From Kineosporia sp. NBRC 101731 (GTDB lineage: Bacteria; Actinomycetota; Actinomycetes; Actinomycetales; Kineosporiaceae), in the NCBI RefSeq assembly GCF_030269305.1, contig NZ_BSTC01000001.1, positions 1,191,467 to 1,255,466 on the forward strand: a stretch of 64,000 nucleotides of DNA, read 5' to 3'. Positions 9,758 through 18,949 of this stretch are shown one piece after another. The position numbers and the translations under genes were made by a program. The stretch's first letter is position 1. Each line of letters begins with the position of its first letter. Under the pieces are notes generated by a model, which saw only the letters and a program-made list of their open reading frames with translations, was not told the DNA's origin and searched no databases.

Positions 9758-11470
9758 ATGCCGGGCACACTGTCAGGTGTGTCCGGCATCGACGTCAATC
9801 AGGTTTCTTTCACTCTTCCCGACGGGCGTCCCCTGCTGGACGAGGTCACCTTCAAGGTGCCCGACGGCGCGGTCGCCGCGCTGATCGGCCCGAACGGCAC
9901 CGGCAAGACCACGCTGCTGCGCATCCTGGCGGGTGACACCGCCGCGCACGGTGGCGCCGCCGTGGTGTCCGGATCGCTCGGGGTGATGCGTCAGTTCATC
10001 GGTAGCGTCCGCGACGAGACCAGTGTGCGCGACCTGCTCGTCTCGGTGGCGCCGACGACCATCCGGGTGGCCGGGCAGGCTCTCGAGGCCGCCGAGCTGA
10101 AGATGATGGAGCACGAGGACGAGCCCACCCAGATGGCCTATGCCCAGGCGCTGTCCGACTGGGCCGACGCCGGTGGCTACGAGGCGGAGACCTCCTGGGA
10201 CGTCTGCACCGTGGCCGCGCTCGGCCTGCCGTTCGAGAAGGCCCAGTACCGCAGCGCCAACACGCTCTCCGGTGGTGAGCAGAAGCGTCTGGTGCTGGAG
10301 GCCCTGCTGCGTGGCCCCGACGACGTGCTGCTGCTCGACGAGCCGGACAACTACCTCGACGTTCCGGGTAAGCGCTGGCTCGAGGAGCGCCTGGCCGAGA
10401 CCTCCAAGACCGTGCTGCTGGTCAGCCACGACCGGGAACTGCTCTCCCACGCGGCCACCCGCATCGTCACCCTGGAGCCGCACGCGGCCGGGGCGAACGC
10501 CTGGATCCACGGTGGCGGGTTCGGCACGTACGCGCAGGCCCGCACCGACCGCAACAGCCGGCTGGAAGAGCTGCGCCGGCGCTGGGACGAGGAGCACGCC
10601 AAGCTCAAGCAGCTCGTGCTGATGCTGAAGACCAAGTCCTCGTTCATGGACTCGATGGCCGCGCAGTACCACGCCGCGCAGACCCGGCTGGCGAAGTTCG
10701 AGGCGGCCGGCCCGCCCGAGCTGGTGGCGAACGAGCAGAACGTGCACATGCGCCTCAAGGGTGGACGCACGGGGAAACGGGCCGTGGTGGCCACCGATCT
10801 GGAGCTCACGGGTCTGATGAAGCCGTTCAGCACCGAGTTGTGGTTCGGCGACCGGGTGGCGGTGCTGGGGTCCAACGGCTCGGGCAAGTCGCACTTCCTG
10901 CGGCTGCTCGCGGCCGGTGGCAGCGACCCGGACGTGGAGCACCAGCCGGTGGACGACTCACCGACGGCCCGGCCGGGTGCGGTGCCGCACACCGGCTCGG
11001 TCAAGCTCGGTGCCCGGGTGCGGCCGGGCTGGTTCGCGCAGACCCATCAGCACGTGGAACTGGCCGGGCGCACGCTCCTCGACATCCTGCACCGCGGCGA
11101 CGGGCACCGTTCCGGGCTGCCGCGCGAGGCCGCCAGCCGGGTGCTGGACCGCTACGAGCTCAGCGAGCAGGCCGAGCAGAAGTTCGAGTCGCTGTCGGGC
11201 GGACAGCAGGCGCGGTTCCAGATCCTGCTGCTCGAGCTCTCAGGGGCCACTCTGCTGCTGCTCGACGAGCCGACGGACAACCTTGACCTGCACTCGGCCG
11301 AGGCCCTGGAGAAGGGACTCAGCGCGTTCGAGGGCACGGTCGTGGCGGTGACCCACGACCGCTGGTTCTCCCGCGAGTTCGACCGGTTCCTGGTGTTCGG
11401 GTCGGACGGTCAGGTCTACGAGTCGGACGAGCCGGTCTGGGACGAGGCACGGGTTCAGCGGGCACGCTAG
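9758..11470 (+). CDS. ABC-F family ATPase
   Basis: Soluble twin-cassette ATPase of the translation-factor/antibiotic-resistance class, with no membrane segments. Cassette 1 has GPNGTGKTT, LSGGEQKRL and LLLDEPDNYLD (Tyr replaces the usual His of NHLD). A basic and helical interdomain linker lies at ~residues 265-335. Cassette 2 has GSNGSGKS, LSGGQQARF and LLLDEPTDNLD. ABC-F proteins act at the ribosomal E site; whether this one is a housekeeping factor or a resistance protein cannot be told. The start is uncertain: ATG 9758, or GTG 9779 with CACACT eight bases earlier as a leaderless alternative. Confidence 0.9.
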   Translation: MPGTLSGVSGIDVNQVSFTLPDGRPLLDEVTFKVPDGAVAALIGPNGTGKTTLLRILAGDTAAHGGAAVVSGSLGVMRQFIGSVRDETSVRDLLVSVAPTTIRVAGQALEAAELKMMEHEDEPTQMAYAQALSDWADAGGYEAETSWDVCTVAALGLPFEKAQYRSANTLSGGEQKRLVLEALLRGPDDVLLLDEPDNYLDVPGKRWLEERLAETSKTVLLVSHDRELLSHAATRIVTLEPHAAGANAWIHGGGFGTYAQARTDRNSRLEELRRRWDEEHAKLKQLVLMLKTKSSFMDSMAAQYHAAQTRLAKFEAAGPPELVANEQNVHMRLKGGRTGKRAVVATDLELTGLMKPFSTELWFGDRVAVLGSNGSGKSHFLRLLAAGGSDPDVEHQPVDDSPTARPGAVPHTGSVKLGARVRPGWFAQTHQHVELAGRTLLDILHRGDGHRSGLPREAASRVLDRYELSEQAEQKFESLSGGQQARFQILLLELSGATLLLLDEPTDNLDLHSAEALEKGLSAFEGTVVAVTHDRWFSREFDRFLVFGSDGQVYESDEPVWDEARVQRAR

Positions 11471-11512
11471 GTGCTCCCAGGGGTCTGTGACGGAACCATC
11501 AGAATGCGGCCG

Positions 11513-11518
11513 TAGTTT
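11513..11518 (+). promoter_or_regulatory. -10 box TAGTTT, leaderless arrangement
   Basis: TAGTTT ends seven bases before the GTG at 11526. It decides the start of the lipid kinase gene against an upstream in-frame GTG at 11487. Confidence 0.6.
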
Positions 11519-11525
11519 GATCTCC

Positions 11526-12437
11526 GTGACAGAGACGCCGGCGGTACTGATCGTCAACTCGGCGTCGCGCCGCGGGCAGGAGACTTTCGCCCAGGCCCGC
11601 GACCGGCTCGAAGAACTGGGTGTCCAGCTGATGGCCGCCCACGCCGTGGATGACCCGAGCACGCTGCCCCAACTGGTGCAGGAGACGATCGACGCGGGCG
11701 CCCGCACGATCGTGCTCGGCGGTGGTGACGGCACGGTCAGCTCGGTCGCGCCCCAGTTGTGCAACACCGGGGTGGTGCTCGGGCTGCTGCCCACCGGCAC
11801 CGCGAACGACCTGGCGCGCACCCTGGGGCTGCCCACCGACCTGATGAAGGCCTGCGAGACGGTGGCCGACGGCAAGGCGGTGGACGTCGACCTCGGGGTG
11901 GTGGGTGACGACCGTTTCCTCAACGTGAGTTCCATCGGCCTGGCCGTCGGGGTCACCGAGATGCTCAACCCGAAGCTGAAGAAGCGTCTCGGCGCCCTCG
12001 CCTACCCGATCGCCGCCGCCAAGGCCTACCGGCGGTTCGTGCCGTTCTCGGCCCGGCTGGAGTTCCCCGACGGTGACCACCCCGACCTCGAGCTCGACGA
12101 CCTGCTCCAGCTGGCCGTGGCCAACGGCCGGTTCTACGGCGGGGGAGCGGTGGTCTCGCCCGACGCCGGTATCGACGACCACCTGCTCGACGTCTACGCG
12201 ATCCCCCGCGGAACCCCGCGGCAGCGCTGGCAGGTGGCCCGGCACTTCGTCAGCGGCGCGTTCACCGAGAACGACCACGTCTACCACGTCACCACGCAGA
12301 ACGTCCGGGTCAGTACGGTTCCCGGGCAGGCGGTCAACGTCGACGGCGAGCTCTCGGCCCGCACCCCCGTCGACTTCGGCATCGTGCGGGGTGGCCTGCG
12401 GGTGATCGTGCCGGAAAACGCGACGGTCGGTATCTAG
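11526..12437 (+). CDS. Diacylglycerol/lipid kinase family protein
   Basis: A 303-residue DagK/YegS-type kinase that probably phosphorylates a lipid such as diacylglycerol at the membrane face. The nucleotide motif GGGDGTVSSVAPQL lies near residue 75, and LPTGTANDLARTL follows at ~95. The C-terminal half has the expected beta-sandwich pattern (NGRFYGGGAVVSPDAGIDD, VNVDGE). The start GTG 11526 is preferred because of the -10-like TAGTTT just before it. The stop lies in an 11-bp tandem repeat shared with the convergent sthA end. Confidence 0.88.
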   Translation: MTETPAVLIVNSASRRGQETFAQARDRLEELGVQLMAAHAVDDPSTLPQLVQETIDAGARTIVLGGGDGTVSSVAPQLCNTGVVLGLLPTGTANDLARTLGLPTDLMKACETVADGKAVDVDLGVVGDDRFLNVSSIGLAVGVTEMLNPKLKKRLGALAYPIAAAKAYRRFVPFSARLEFPDGDHPDLELDDLLQLAVANGRFYGGGAVVSPDAGIDDHLLDVYAIPRGTPRQRWQVARHFVSGAFTENDHVYHVTTQNVRVSTVPGQAVNVDGELSARTPVDFGIVRGGLRVIVPENATVGI

Positions 12438-12453
12438 GCGAAATCTAGGCGAA
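12432..12453. repeat. 11-bp tandem repeat holding two opposite stop codons
   Basis: ATCTAGGCGAA is repeated exactly at 12432-12442 and 12443-12453. The CTAG core reads TAG on both strands. The lipid kinase stops in the first copy and sthA, on the other strand, stops in the second. No terminator hairpin is seen between these convergent genes. Confidence 0.95.
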
Positions 12454-13863
12454 GAACCGCTCCACGGCCCGGATCTTGTTCACCGCGTCGAGCGCGGCCA
12501 CCTTGTAGGCCTCGGACAGCGTGGGGTAGTTGAACACGGTGTCGACGAGGTGGTCGATGGTGCCCTCGCACGTCATGATCGCCTGGCCGAGGTGCACCAG
12601 CTCGGTCGCCTGGGAGCCGAACACGTGCACGCCCAGGAGCTTTCGCGTGCCGGTGCTGACCAGCAGCTTGAGCATGCCGTAGGAGTCGCCGGCGATCTGC
12701 CCGCGGGCCAGTTCGCGGTAGCGCGAGATGCCGACCTCGTAGGGCACGGACGACGAGGTCAGGTCGGCCTCGGTCCAGCCGCAGTAACTGATCTCCGGGA
12801 TCGTGTAGATACCGATCGGCTGCAGGCTGATCAGGCTGTTCACGTGTTCGCCGAAGGCGTGATAGGCCGCCAGGCGGCCCTGTTCCATCGAGGTCGCGGC
12901 CAGGGCCGGGAAACCGATCACGTCACCGACGGCGTAGATGTGCTCGACGCTCGTGCGGTAGTGGTCGTCCACCGTGATCCGGCCCCGCAGGTCTGCCTCC
13001 AGTCCGGCGGCGGGCAGGTCCAGCGCCTGCGTGGCGCCCTGGCGACCGGCTGAGTACATCACCGCATCAGCCGGAATTCGTTTACCGGAGACCAGATTCG
13101 TCACGGTGCCGTTGGCGTTGTTCTCGACCGAGGCGACCTTCTCGTCGAACCGGAAGGTGACCGAGAGGTCGCGCAGGTGGAACTTCAGCGACTCGACGAT
13201 CTCGGAGTCGCAGAAGTCGAGCATCCGGTCGCGCTGTTCGACCACGGTGACCTTGCAGCCGACCGCCGCGAACATCGACGCGTACTCGATGCCGATCACC
13301 CCGGCACCGACCACGACCATCGACCGGGGCAGCTGGTCCAGGTGCAGGATGCCGTCGGAGTCGATGACCTTCTTGCCGTCGAACTCGATCGAGGACGGCC
13401 GGGCCGGGGTGGTGCCCGTGGCGATCACCACGTACTGCGCGGTGACCGAGCGGGTGCCCTGTGGACCGCCCTCGATCAGCACGGTGTGCGGGTCGGTGAA
13501 CCGGCCGGTGCCGTGCAGCAGGTCCACGCCGTTGCGGTTGAGCTGGCTGCGGATCACCTCGACCTCACGGCCGATCACGTGCTGGGTGCGAGCCAGCAGG
13601 TCCTCCAGGGTGATGTCGTGTTTCACCCGGTAGTTCTGGCCGTACATGTCCCGCTGGTAGGTGCCGGTGAGGTAGAGAACGGCCTCGCGCAGCGTCTTCG
13701 AGGGGATGGTGCCGGTGTTGATGCACACCCCGCCCACCATGTCGCCGCGTTCGATCACCGCGGCGTGCCGGCCCAGCTTGGCCGCGGCGATAGCTGCCTT
13801 CTGCCCGCCCGGCCCACTTCCGATCACCAGCAGGTCGTACTCGTAGTCATGCTCGTCGGCCAT
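12445..13863 (-). CDS. sthA: Soluble pyridine nucleotide transhydrogenase
   Basis: FAD flavoprotein that exchanges reducing equivalents between NADPH and NAD+ in the cytoplasm. 472 residues of the dihydrolipoamide-dehydrogenase fold: GSGPGG at 15-20, a second Rossmann motif ([13 protein letters not shown]) near 180, and the FAD-binding YAVGDV block near 305. The redox disulfide is broken: Cys47 is present but the second position, 52, is Thr ([10 protein letters not shown]). This is the signature of SthA against true disulfide reductases. It is convergent with the lipid kinase, seven bases away. Confidence 0.93.
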   Translation of the reverse strand: MADEHDYEYDLLVIGSGPGGQKAAIAAAKLGRHAAVIERGDMVGGVCINTGTIPSKTLREAVLYLTGTYQRDMYGQNYRVKHDITLEDLLARTQHVIGREVEVIRSQLNRNGVDLLHGTGRFTDPHTVLIEGGPQGTRSVTAQYVVIATGTTPARPSSIEFDGKKVIDSDGILHLDQLPRSMVVVGAGVIGIEYASMFAAVGCKVTVVEQRDRMLDFCDSEIVESLKFHLRDLSVTFRFDEKVASVENNANGTVTNLVSGKRIPADAVMYSAGRQGATQALDLPAAGLEADLRGRITVDDHYRTSVEHIYAVGDVIGFPALAATSMEQGRLAAYHAFGEHVNSLISLQPIGIYTIPEISYCGWTEADLTSSSVPYEVGISRYRELARGQIAGDSYGMLKLLVSTGTRKLLGVHVFGSQATELVHLGQAIMTCEGTIDHLVDTVFNYPTLSEAYKVAALDAVNKIRAVERFFA

Positions 13864-14158
13864 GATCGGATCCCCCGGGTATCAGCTGGTTCGCGGCTGG
13901 CCACCACTCCATCGGCGGGGGGCGGCGCGGGGTTGATCGGCGGGGCGAAGTTGTGCTTGCCGACCCCACGTTTTGACCCCCCGGAAGCAGCCCGGTAATC
14001 TGAGTCCTCGTTGTGTGACCCGTCCGTCATGTCGAGCCTAGTTGGTGCGTGGCACGTCGGGTACGGAGTAGCGACCTCGTTGATGCATTCGAAGAGGCGT
14101 TGTCCGTGGCACATGAAAATGTCGACCCGAATGCTCTGATCAGAACGAGGCTGCGACC
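13864..14158. other. 295-bp divergent region between sthA and rplM
   Basis: The spacer must hold divergent promoters for sthA and for rplM-rpsI. A possible forward promoter lies around 13994-14000 (GTAATCTGAG, with TAATCT as -10-like). The short frames that cross this spacer lack any recognised feature and I do not call them genes. Confidence 0.4.
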
Positions 14159-14602
14159 GTGCGTACGTTTACCCCCAAGCCCGGTGACATCGAGCGCCGC
14201 TGGCACGTCATCGACGCGTCCGACGTCGTGCTCGGCCGGCTCGCTTCGCAGGCCGCTGTGCTCCTTCGGGGCAAGCACAAGGCCACTTTCGCTCCCCACA
14301 TCGACACTGGTGACTTCGTCATCATCGTCAACGCCGACAAGGTCGCCCTGACCGGCAAGAAGCGCGAGCAGAAGCTCGCCTACCGGCACTCCGGCTACCC
14401 GGGCGGTCTGCGCTCGGTCAGCTACACCGAGCTGCTGGAGAAGAACCCTCAGCGCGCCGTCGAGAAGGCGATCCGGGGCATGCTGCCGAAGAACTCCCTC
14501 GGCCGCGAGGTGCTCGGCAAGCTCAAGGTCTACGTCGGCCCCGAGCACCCGCACGCCGCGCAGCAGCCCGTCCCCTTCGAGATCACCCAGGTCGCGCAGT
14601 AA
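14159..14602 (+). CDS. rplM: Ribosomal protein uL13
   Basis: Early-assembly protein of the large subunit. 147 residues; [20 protein letters not shown] at the start and [20 protein letters not shown] near residue 110 are diagnostic. The GTG start follows AACGAGG. It is paired with rpsI 70 bases downstream, the universal rplM-rpsI operon. Confidence 0.98.
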   Translation: MRTFTPKPGDIERRWHVIDASDVVLGRLASQAAVLLRGKHKATFAPHIDTGDFVIIVNADKVALTGKKREQKLAYRHSGYPGGLRSVSYTELLEKNPQRAVEKAIRGMLPKNSLGREVLGKLKVYVGPEHPHAAQQPVPFEITQVAQ

Positions 14603-14672
14603 TCCACGAGGCTGCCGGTAACCCGGCGCCCGCGGATCGCGACCCCCGTAGCCAAGCGCAACAAGGAGAACC

Positions 14673-15176
14673 GTGACCGAGTCCACCGCCGAAGTGGCTG
14701 ACGCCGCCACCGAGGAGTTCGAAGAGGACGCCCCGAGCAGCTACACCTCCGCCACGCCGGCGGTCAAGGGTAGCGGCTCCAGCATCATCGCCCCCGGCTC
14801 GGCCACCGGCCGCCGCAAGGAGGCTGTCGCCCGGGTCCGCATCATTCCGGGCACCGGCCAGTGGAAGATCAATGGCCGCACCATTGAAGATTACTTCCCG
14901 AACAAGGTGCACCAGCAGCTCGTCAACGAGCCGTTCCGGGTCACCGAGCTCGAGGGTCGCTTCGACGTCATCGCCCGTCTGCACGGTGGCGGCTCGTCCG
15001 GCCAGGCCGGTGCGCTGCGTCTGGGCATCGCCCGTTCGCTGAACGAGATCGACGAAGAGACGAACCGTCCGTCGATGAAGAAGGCCGGCTTCATGACCCG
15101 TGACCCGCGGGCCAAGGAGCGTAAGAAGGCTGGTCTCAAGAAGGCTCGTAAGGCTCCTCAGTACAGCAAGCGCTGA
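14673..15176 (+). CDS. rpsI: Ribosomal protein uS9 with N-terminal extension
   Basis: Small-subunit head protein whose C-terminal Lys-Arg tail reaches the P-site tRNA. The conserved body starts with [12 protein letters not shown] at residue 46 and ends KAPQYSKR. The first 45 residues are an acidic, Ser/Ala-rich leader typical of actinobacterial S9. The GTG start has a clear AAGGAGA five bases upstream. A strong hairpin follows the gene. Confidence 0.98.
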   Translation: MTESTAEVADAATEEFEEDAPSSYTSATPAVKGSGSSIIAPGSATGRRKEAVARVRIIPGTGQWKINGRTIEDYFPNKVHQQLVNEPFRVTELEGRFDVIARLHGGGSSGQAGALRLGIARSLNEIDEETNRPSMKKAGFMTRDPRAKERKKAGLKKARKAPQYSKR

Positions 15177-15197
15177 TCCAGACATCAGCTGCGCACG

Positions 15198-15231
15198 CAC
15201 GGCCCCGGGGTTATCTGGCTCCGGGGCCGTG
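15198..15231 (+). terminator. rpsI terminator hairpin
   Basis: CACGGCCCCGG (15198-15208) pairs perfectly with CCGGGGCCGTG (15221-15231) across a 12-base loop. TTGCGTT follows instead of a full U-tract. It ends the rplM-rpsI operon before glmM. Confidence 0.85.
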
Positions 15232-15294
15232 TTGCGTTCAGCGGGGGGATAATCGGCGAGTAGATGTGAAACATTCCCGCGTAGGAGGAACTCG

Positions 15295-16647
15295 TTGGCG
15301 CGACTATTCGGCACGGATGGCGTCCGGGGTCTGGCGAACCGCGACCTGACCGCTGAGCTCGCCCTCGACCTCGCGGTCGCGGCGGCGCACGTGCTCGGCG
15401 AGGTCGCGGATTTCCACGGCCGTAGGCCCCGAGCAGTGGTCGGGCGTGACCCGCGGGCCTCGGGTGAGTTCCTGTCCGCCGCCGTCATGGCCGGTCTGGC
15501 CAGCGCGGGTGTCGATGTCGAGGACGCGGGCGTGGTTCCCACCCCCGCCGTGGCCTTCCTCGTCGACGACTCCGAGGCAGACCTGGGCGTGGTGCTGTCG
15601 GCCTCGCACAACCCGATGCCCGACAACGGCATCAAGTTCTTCGCCAGCGGTGGCTACAAGCTGCCCGACGAGGTCGAGGACCAGATCGAGCGCCGCATGG
15701 GCGAGCCCTGGGCCCGCCCCACCGGCGCCGAGGTCGGTCGCACCCGCCGTCTGGCCAAAGCCGGTGACAGCTACGTCGCGCACCTGCTGGCCACCCTGCC
15801 GTGCCGTCTCGACGGACTGAAGGTGGTGCTCGACTGCGCCCACGGTGCGGCCAGCGTGGTCTCCCCGCGGGCCTTCCGCGAGGCCGGGGCCGAGGTCATC
15901 GTGATCGGTGCCGAGCCCGACGGGCTCAACATCAACGACGACTACGGCTCCACCCACGTGGGGCACCTGCGCGACGCCGTGCTGGCGCACGGCGCCGACG
16001 TGGGTATCGCCCACGACGGTGACGCCGACCGCTGCCTGGCGATCGACCACCTGGGCCGCGACATCGACGGCGACCAGATCATGGCCGTGCTGGCCCTGGC
16101 CTTCGCCGACCGCGGCGTGCTGGCCCACAAGACCCTCGTCACCACGGTGATGAGCAACCTGGGTCTGCGCCTGGCCATGGAGCGTGAGGGCATTCGCGTG
16201 ATCCAGACCGCGGTGGGCGACCGCTACGTGCTCGAGGAGATGCGCAGCGGTGGCTACTCGCTCGGCGGTGAACAGTCCGGCCACGTCGTCATGCTCGACC
16301 ACAGCACCACCGGCGACGGCGTCCTGACCGGCCTGCACCTGCTCGCCCGCATGGCCCAGACCGGTAAGTCGCTGGCCGAGCTGGCGTCGGTGATGGAGCG
16401 CCTGCCCCAGGTCCTCGTCAACGTCAAGGGCGTGGACAAGAACCGCTGCCACGACGACGCCGAGCTCCAGGCCGCGGTCGCCGCGGCCGAGGCCAGGCTC
16501 GGCGACACCGGCCGGGTGCTGCTGCGCCCCTCCGGCACCGAGGCCCTGGTCCGCGTCATGGTCGAGGCCAAGGAGGCCGGCCAGGCCAGCGCCGAGGCCG
16601 AGGGCCTGGCCGCGGTGGTGAAGGACCGGCTCGCACTGAGCGTGTAG
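15295..16647 (+). CDS. glmM: Phosphoglucosamine mutase
   Basis: Converts glucosamine-6-phosphate to glucosamine-1-phosphate for UDP-GlcNAc and peptidoglycan; GlmS, encoded at 20.1 kb, makes its substrate. 450 residues. The phosphoserine loop SASHNP carries the active Ser104, the metal loop is DGDADRCL, and the C-terminal phosphate-binding block is [12 protein letters not shown]. The TTG start is chosen because AGGAGG lies six bases upstream and the protein begins [12 protein letters not shown], the family start. The stop lies in a 15-bp tandem duplication. Confidence 0.96.
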   Translation: MARLFGTDGVRGLANRDLTAELALDLAVAAAHVLGEVADFHGRRPRAVVGRDPRASGEFLSAAVMAGLASAGVDVEDAGVVPTPAVAFLVDDSEADLGVVLSASHNPMPDNGIKFFASGGYKLPDEVEDQIERRMGEPWARPTGAEVGRTRRLAKAGDSYVAHLLATLPCRLDGLKVVLDCAHGAASVVSPRAFREAGAEVIVIGAEPDGLNINDDYGSTHVGHLRDAVLAHGADVGIAHDGDADRCLAIDHLGRDIDGDQIMAVLALAFADRGVLAHKTLVTTVMSNLGLRLAMEREGIRVIQTAVGDRYVLEEMRSGGYSLGGEQSGHVVMLDHSTTGDGVLTGLHLLARMAQTGKSLAELASVMERLPQVLVNVKGVDKNRCHDDAELQAAVAAAEARLGDTGRVLLRPSGTEALVRVMVEAKEAGQASAEAEGLAAVVKDRLALSV

Positions 16648-16664
16648 AAGCTGAGCGTGTAAAG
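16636..16664 (+). repeat. 15-bp tandem duplication across the glmM stop
   Basis: CTGAGCGTGTAGAAG (16636-16650) is followed by CTGAGCGTGTAAAG (16651-16664). Each copy carries a stop in the glmM frame (TAG, then TAA), and the second also a TGA in another frame. Confidence 0.9.
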
Positions 16665-16681
16665 CTGTGTGAGGCAAGGAA

Positions 16682-16718
16682 AGAAGGGCGGTTCCGCGGA
16701 GTGCGGAACCGCCCTTCT
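16682..16718. terminator. Perfect 16-bp terminator hairpin after glmM
   Basis: Positions 16682-16697 are exactly complementary to 16703-16718 with a five-base loop GGAGT. The arms start AGAAGGG and end CCCTTCT, so it works in both directions, for glmM and for the convergent gene at 16766. Confidence 0.93.
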
Positions 16719-16720
16719 AC

Positions 16721-16762
16721 TTCCGGGTCACCGCGTCCCCTCCTGCGCGCGGTGACCCGGAA
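16721..16762. terminator. Second hairpin between convergent genes
   Basis: TTCCGGGTCACCGC (16721-16734) pairs perfectly with 16749-16762 across a 14-base loop. It lies just after the minus-strand stop at 16766 and is probably its own terminator, back to back with the glmM one. Confidence 0.8.
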
Positions 16763-16765
16763 CCC

Positions 16766-18271
16766 TTACGGAGTCACCGACCGCCCGTTACCGCCGGCGA
16801 CGTCGACAGTCGAGAGGAACGTGTCCTCCTGACTCCTGGGCGGCGTCTGCTGCGCGATCACCGAACCGTCCGCCGCGAGGGCGACCACCGGCTCCACCGC
16901 CGGGTCCTCCGGTTCCCCGGTGAAAGGGCTGGACACGTCCAGAACAGCCATCCGGTTCTTCACCGCAGCCGTGACCTGCCCGACCCGGACCTGGGTGGCG
17001 TTCTGCGGGGCGATCACCAGGTAACGCCGGGTCTCGCCGTGCTCGATCCAGACGCTCGCCATCGCGGCAGAATCGCTGTCAGCCTCGGTCACCTGATGGC
17101 CCCGCTGGATGGCCTCGAACTCCTCGTCGGCGGCGTCGTTGTCGTTGTAGTCCCCATCGTCCGGCTGGCGCTCGCTGAAGGCGGCGATGTAGACGCCGTT
17201 CGCGGACCGCAGCAGCGTCGCCACGGCCTGACCCTGCTTCCCGGCCTTGGCGGTACCGGCCCAGACCGGCGTCTGTGCGCTGGTCGCCCGGTTCTCGCCC
17301 AGAGCGCCGCCGAGATATTCGAGTTCGTCGGGATCCGTGCCGGGTGCGGCCACCGCCACCAGGTCGTAGCCCGGGGCGTGGGCGGCCGACGACCCCCCGG
17401 TCTCGGCCCCCCCGACCGTGATCCGGGCGTCGAACAGGCGGTATTCGTCCTCGGTGACCGGACCGGCCCAGACGCCCTGGCCGGCCGAGGGCACAGCCCG
17501 CCGGGTCGTGTCGATCTTCTCGGTCGTCCCCACCACGTCGAAAGTGCGGGCCGTCGCGATCTGCGGGGCGTCGGCGCCGGGGGCGGAGACGATCACGACG
17601 GCCTTCGCGACGTCGTACGAGTCGCCCGGGGCGTCGAACAGGGTCAGTGGTTCGTAGGGCACCTCGTCGGGGCTGACCGACAGGCCGCTGCTGGCCGTGC
17701 TCGTCATCCGGGATGCCGGGGCCCCGGCGTCACCGAGCCAGATGTCGCGGCCCCAGTAGGTCTTTCCCTTCTTCTCCCCGGAGTACACCAAAACCGCGTA
17801 ACGGGCGCGGTCCTCGATGTCCCCGGCCGCGACGACGTGCACGTCGTCGGCGTCGACCCGGTCGTCCTCACCGGCCAGCCGCTCGCGCACAGCAGCCTGC
17901 CAGGTCTTGTCACCGGCCAGCGACCCGACGGTCGCCGTCGGGTACCCGGCCTCCTCGAGCGTGGCCGGTTCCGTGGTCCGGGTGGCGATCACGGTGGGCG
18001 TCGGGCGGCTCGGAACACCCTGGTCGGCGCGGTCCACCGCACCCCCGGCCAGTACCTGCACGGCTACCACCGCCGCAGCCGCGGCTCCGGCCAGGGCCAG
18101 CCCGCCGTAACGGGTGATCCGGTCACGCCGGACGGAGGTCTCGAGGCGGGGGAAGGGGCGGCTGTCGCGGGTCTGGGTCTCGGCCAGACGCTGCAGGCGG
18201 GCGGCCAGCTCAGGAGTCAGGCCCAGCTCGGGAGGCAGGCCCGGCTCGGGCCGCTGATCGGTCGGGTTCAT
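16766..18271 (-). CDS. Membrane-anchored protein coupled to a SigE-family sigma factor
   Basis: I do not recognise a named family. Residues 1-54 are cytoplasmic and charged, a single hydrophobic segment spans ~55-77, and about 420 residues lie outside, rich in Asp, Ala and Thr with many short beta-like strands. The gene starts at ATG 18271, whose bases overlap the stop of the sigma gene as TGATG; a GTG one codon earlier is possible. The arrangement (sigma factor followed by a translationally coupled single-pass membrane protein) is that of an anti-sigma factor or sensor partner. No ZAS zinc motif is visible, so this role is inferred from position only. Confidence 0.7.
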   Translation of the reverse strand: MNPTDQRPEPGLPPELGLTPELAARLQRLAETQTRDSRPFPRLETSVRRDRITRYGGLALAGAAAAAVVAVQVLAGGAVDRADQGVPSRPTPTVIATRTTEPATLEEAGYPTATVGSLAGDKTWQAAVRERLAGEDDRVDADDVHVVAAGDIEDRARYAVLVYSGEKKGKTYWGRDIWLGDAGAPASRMTSTASSGLSVSPDEVPYEPLTLFDAPGDSYDVAKAVVIVSAPGADAPQIATARTFDVVGTTEKIDTTRRAVPSAGQGVWAGPVTEDEYRLFDARITVGGAETGGSSAAHAPGYDLVAVAAPGTDPDELEYLGGALGENRATSAQTPVWAGTAKAGKQGQAVATLLRSANGVYIAAFSERQPDDGDYNDNDAADEEFEAIQRGHQVTEADSDSAAMASVWIEHGETRRYLVIAPQNATQVRVGQVTAAVKNRMAVLDVSSPFTGEPEDPAVEPVVALAADGSVIAQQTPPRSQEDTFLSTVDVAGGNGRSVTP

Positions 18272-18879
18272 CACTTGGCTCCCTTCGGGCGGGTGCTGAG
18301 CTTCGGGCGGGTGTCGAGTACTTCGGACCGGCTCGTGATCTGGGTGCCGGACGCGGGCACGGGGAGGGACCGGTCCGGTGCCGCCGCGCCGACCACCGCC
18401 GGAGGTGAATCTGCAAGAGCCGCGCGGAGTTTCGCCAGGCCCCGGCTCGAGGCGCTTTTCACCGAGCCGGCCGAGCAGCCCATCAGGTGGGCGGTCTCGG
18501 CCTCTGAGCGGTCCTCCAGGTAGCGCAGCACCACCGCGGCGCGCATCTGCGGCGGCAGCGAGCGCAGGGCGGCGACGAGCTGCTCGTCCACCGGCTCCGT
18601 GGCGCCGAGCCCGACCGCCGGTGCGGGGGCCGACTCCAACGGCACCTCGCGGATGCGGCGCTTACGGCGCCACGACAGGGCCGCGTTCACCACGGCCTTG
18701 CGCACGTACGGTTCCGGGTTGTCGTCCCCCAGTCGGTGCCAGCGGCGGTGCACCCGGGTCAGGGCCTCCTGCACGCAGTCCTCGGCCACGCCGCGGTCCA
18801 CGGTGATCAGGTAGGCGCTCTGCACCAGGGCAGGCCAGCGCGCGGTGACGAACTGCCGGAAGGCTGCCTCGTCGTCCAT
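18271..18879 (-). CDS. SigE-family ECF RNA polymerase sigma factor
   Basis: A 202-residue extracytoplasmic-function sigma factor. Region 2 begins FRQFVTARWPALVQSAYLIT and contains AEDCVQEALTRVHRRW. Region 4 contains LRSLPPQMRAAVVLRYLEDR and the helix-turn-helix SEAETAHLMGCSAGSVKSAS. These are the marks of the actinobacterial SigE family (unrelated to mycobacterial SigE). GGGGGG lies four bases before the ATG. It is the first gene of a two-gene operon with the membrane protein, which probably controls it. Confidence 0.9.
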   Translation of the reverse strand: MDDEAAFRQFVTARWPALVQSAYLITVDRGVAEDCVQEALTRVHRRWHRLGDDNPEPYVRKAVVNAALSWRRKRRIREVPLESAPAPAVGLGATEPVDEQLVAALRSLPPQMRAAVVLRYLEDRSEAETAHLMGCSAGSVKSASSRGLAKLRAALADSPPAVVGAAAPDRSLPVPASGTQITSRSEVLDTRPKLSTRPKGAK

Positions 18880-18949
18880 GAATCCCCCCTTCGAAGGTCT
18901 TGCTCCTCAGGGGGATACACGCCGTCCGGGGCCGGTGAGGTTGCTCGGC

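Noticed and set aside
13824-14114. 96-codon minus frame between sthA and rplM
   Set aside because: It overlaps the sthA start and divergent promoters, with no recognisable feature.
14049-14351. 100-codon plus frame in front of and overlapping rplM
   Set aside because: No similarity, and most of it lies within rplM in another frame.
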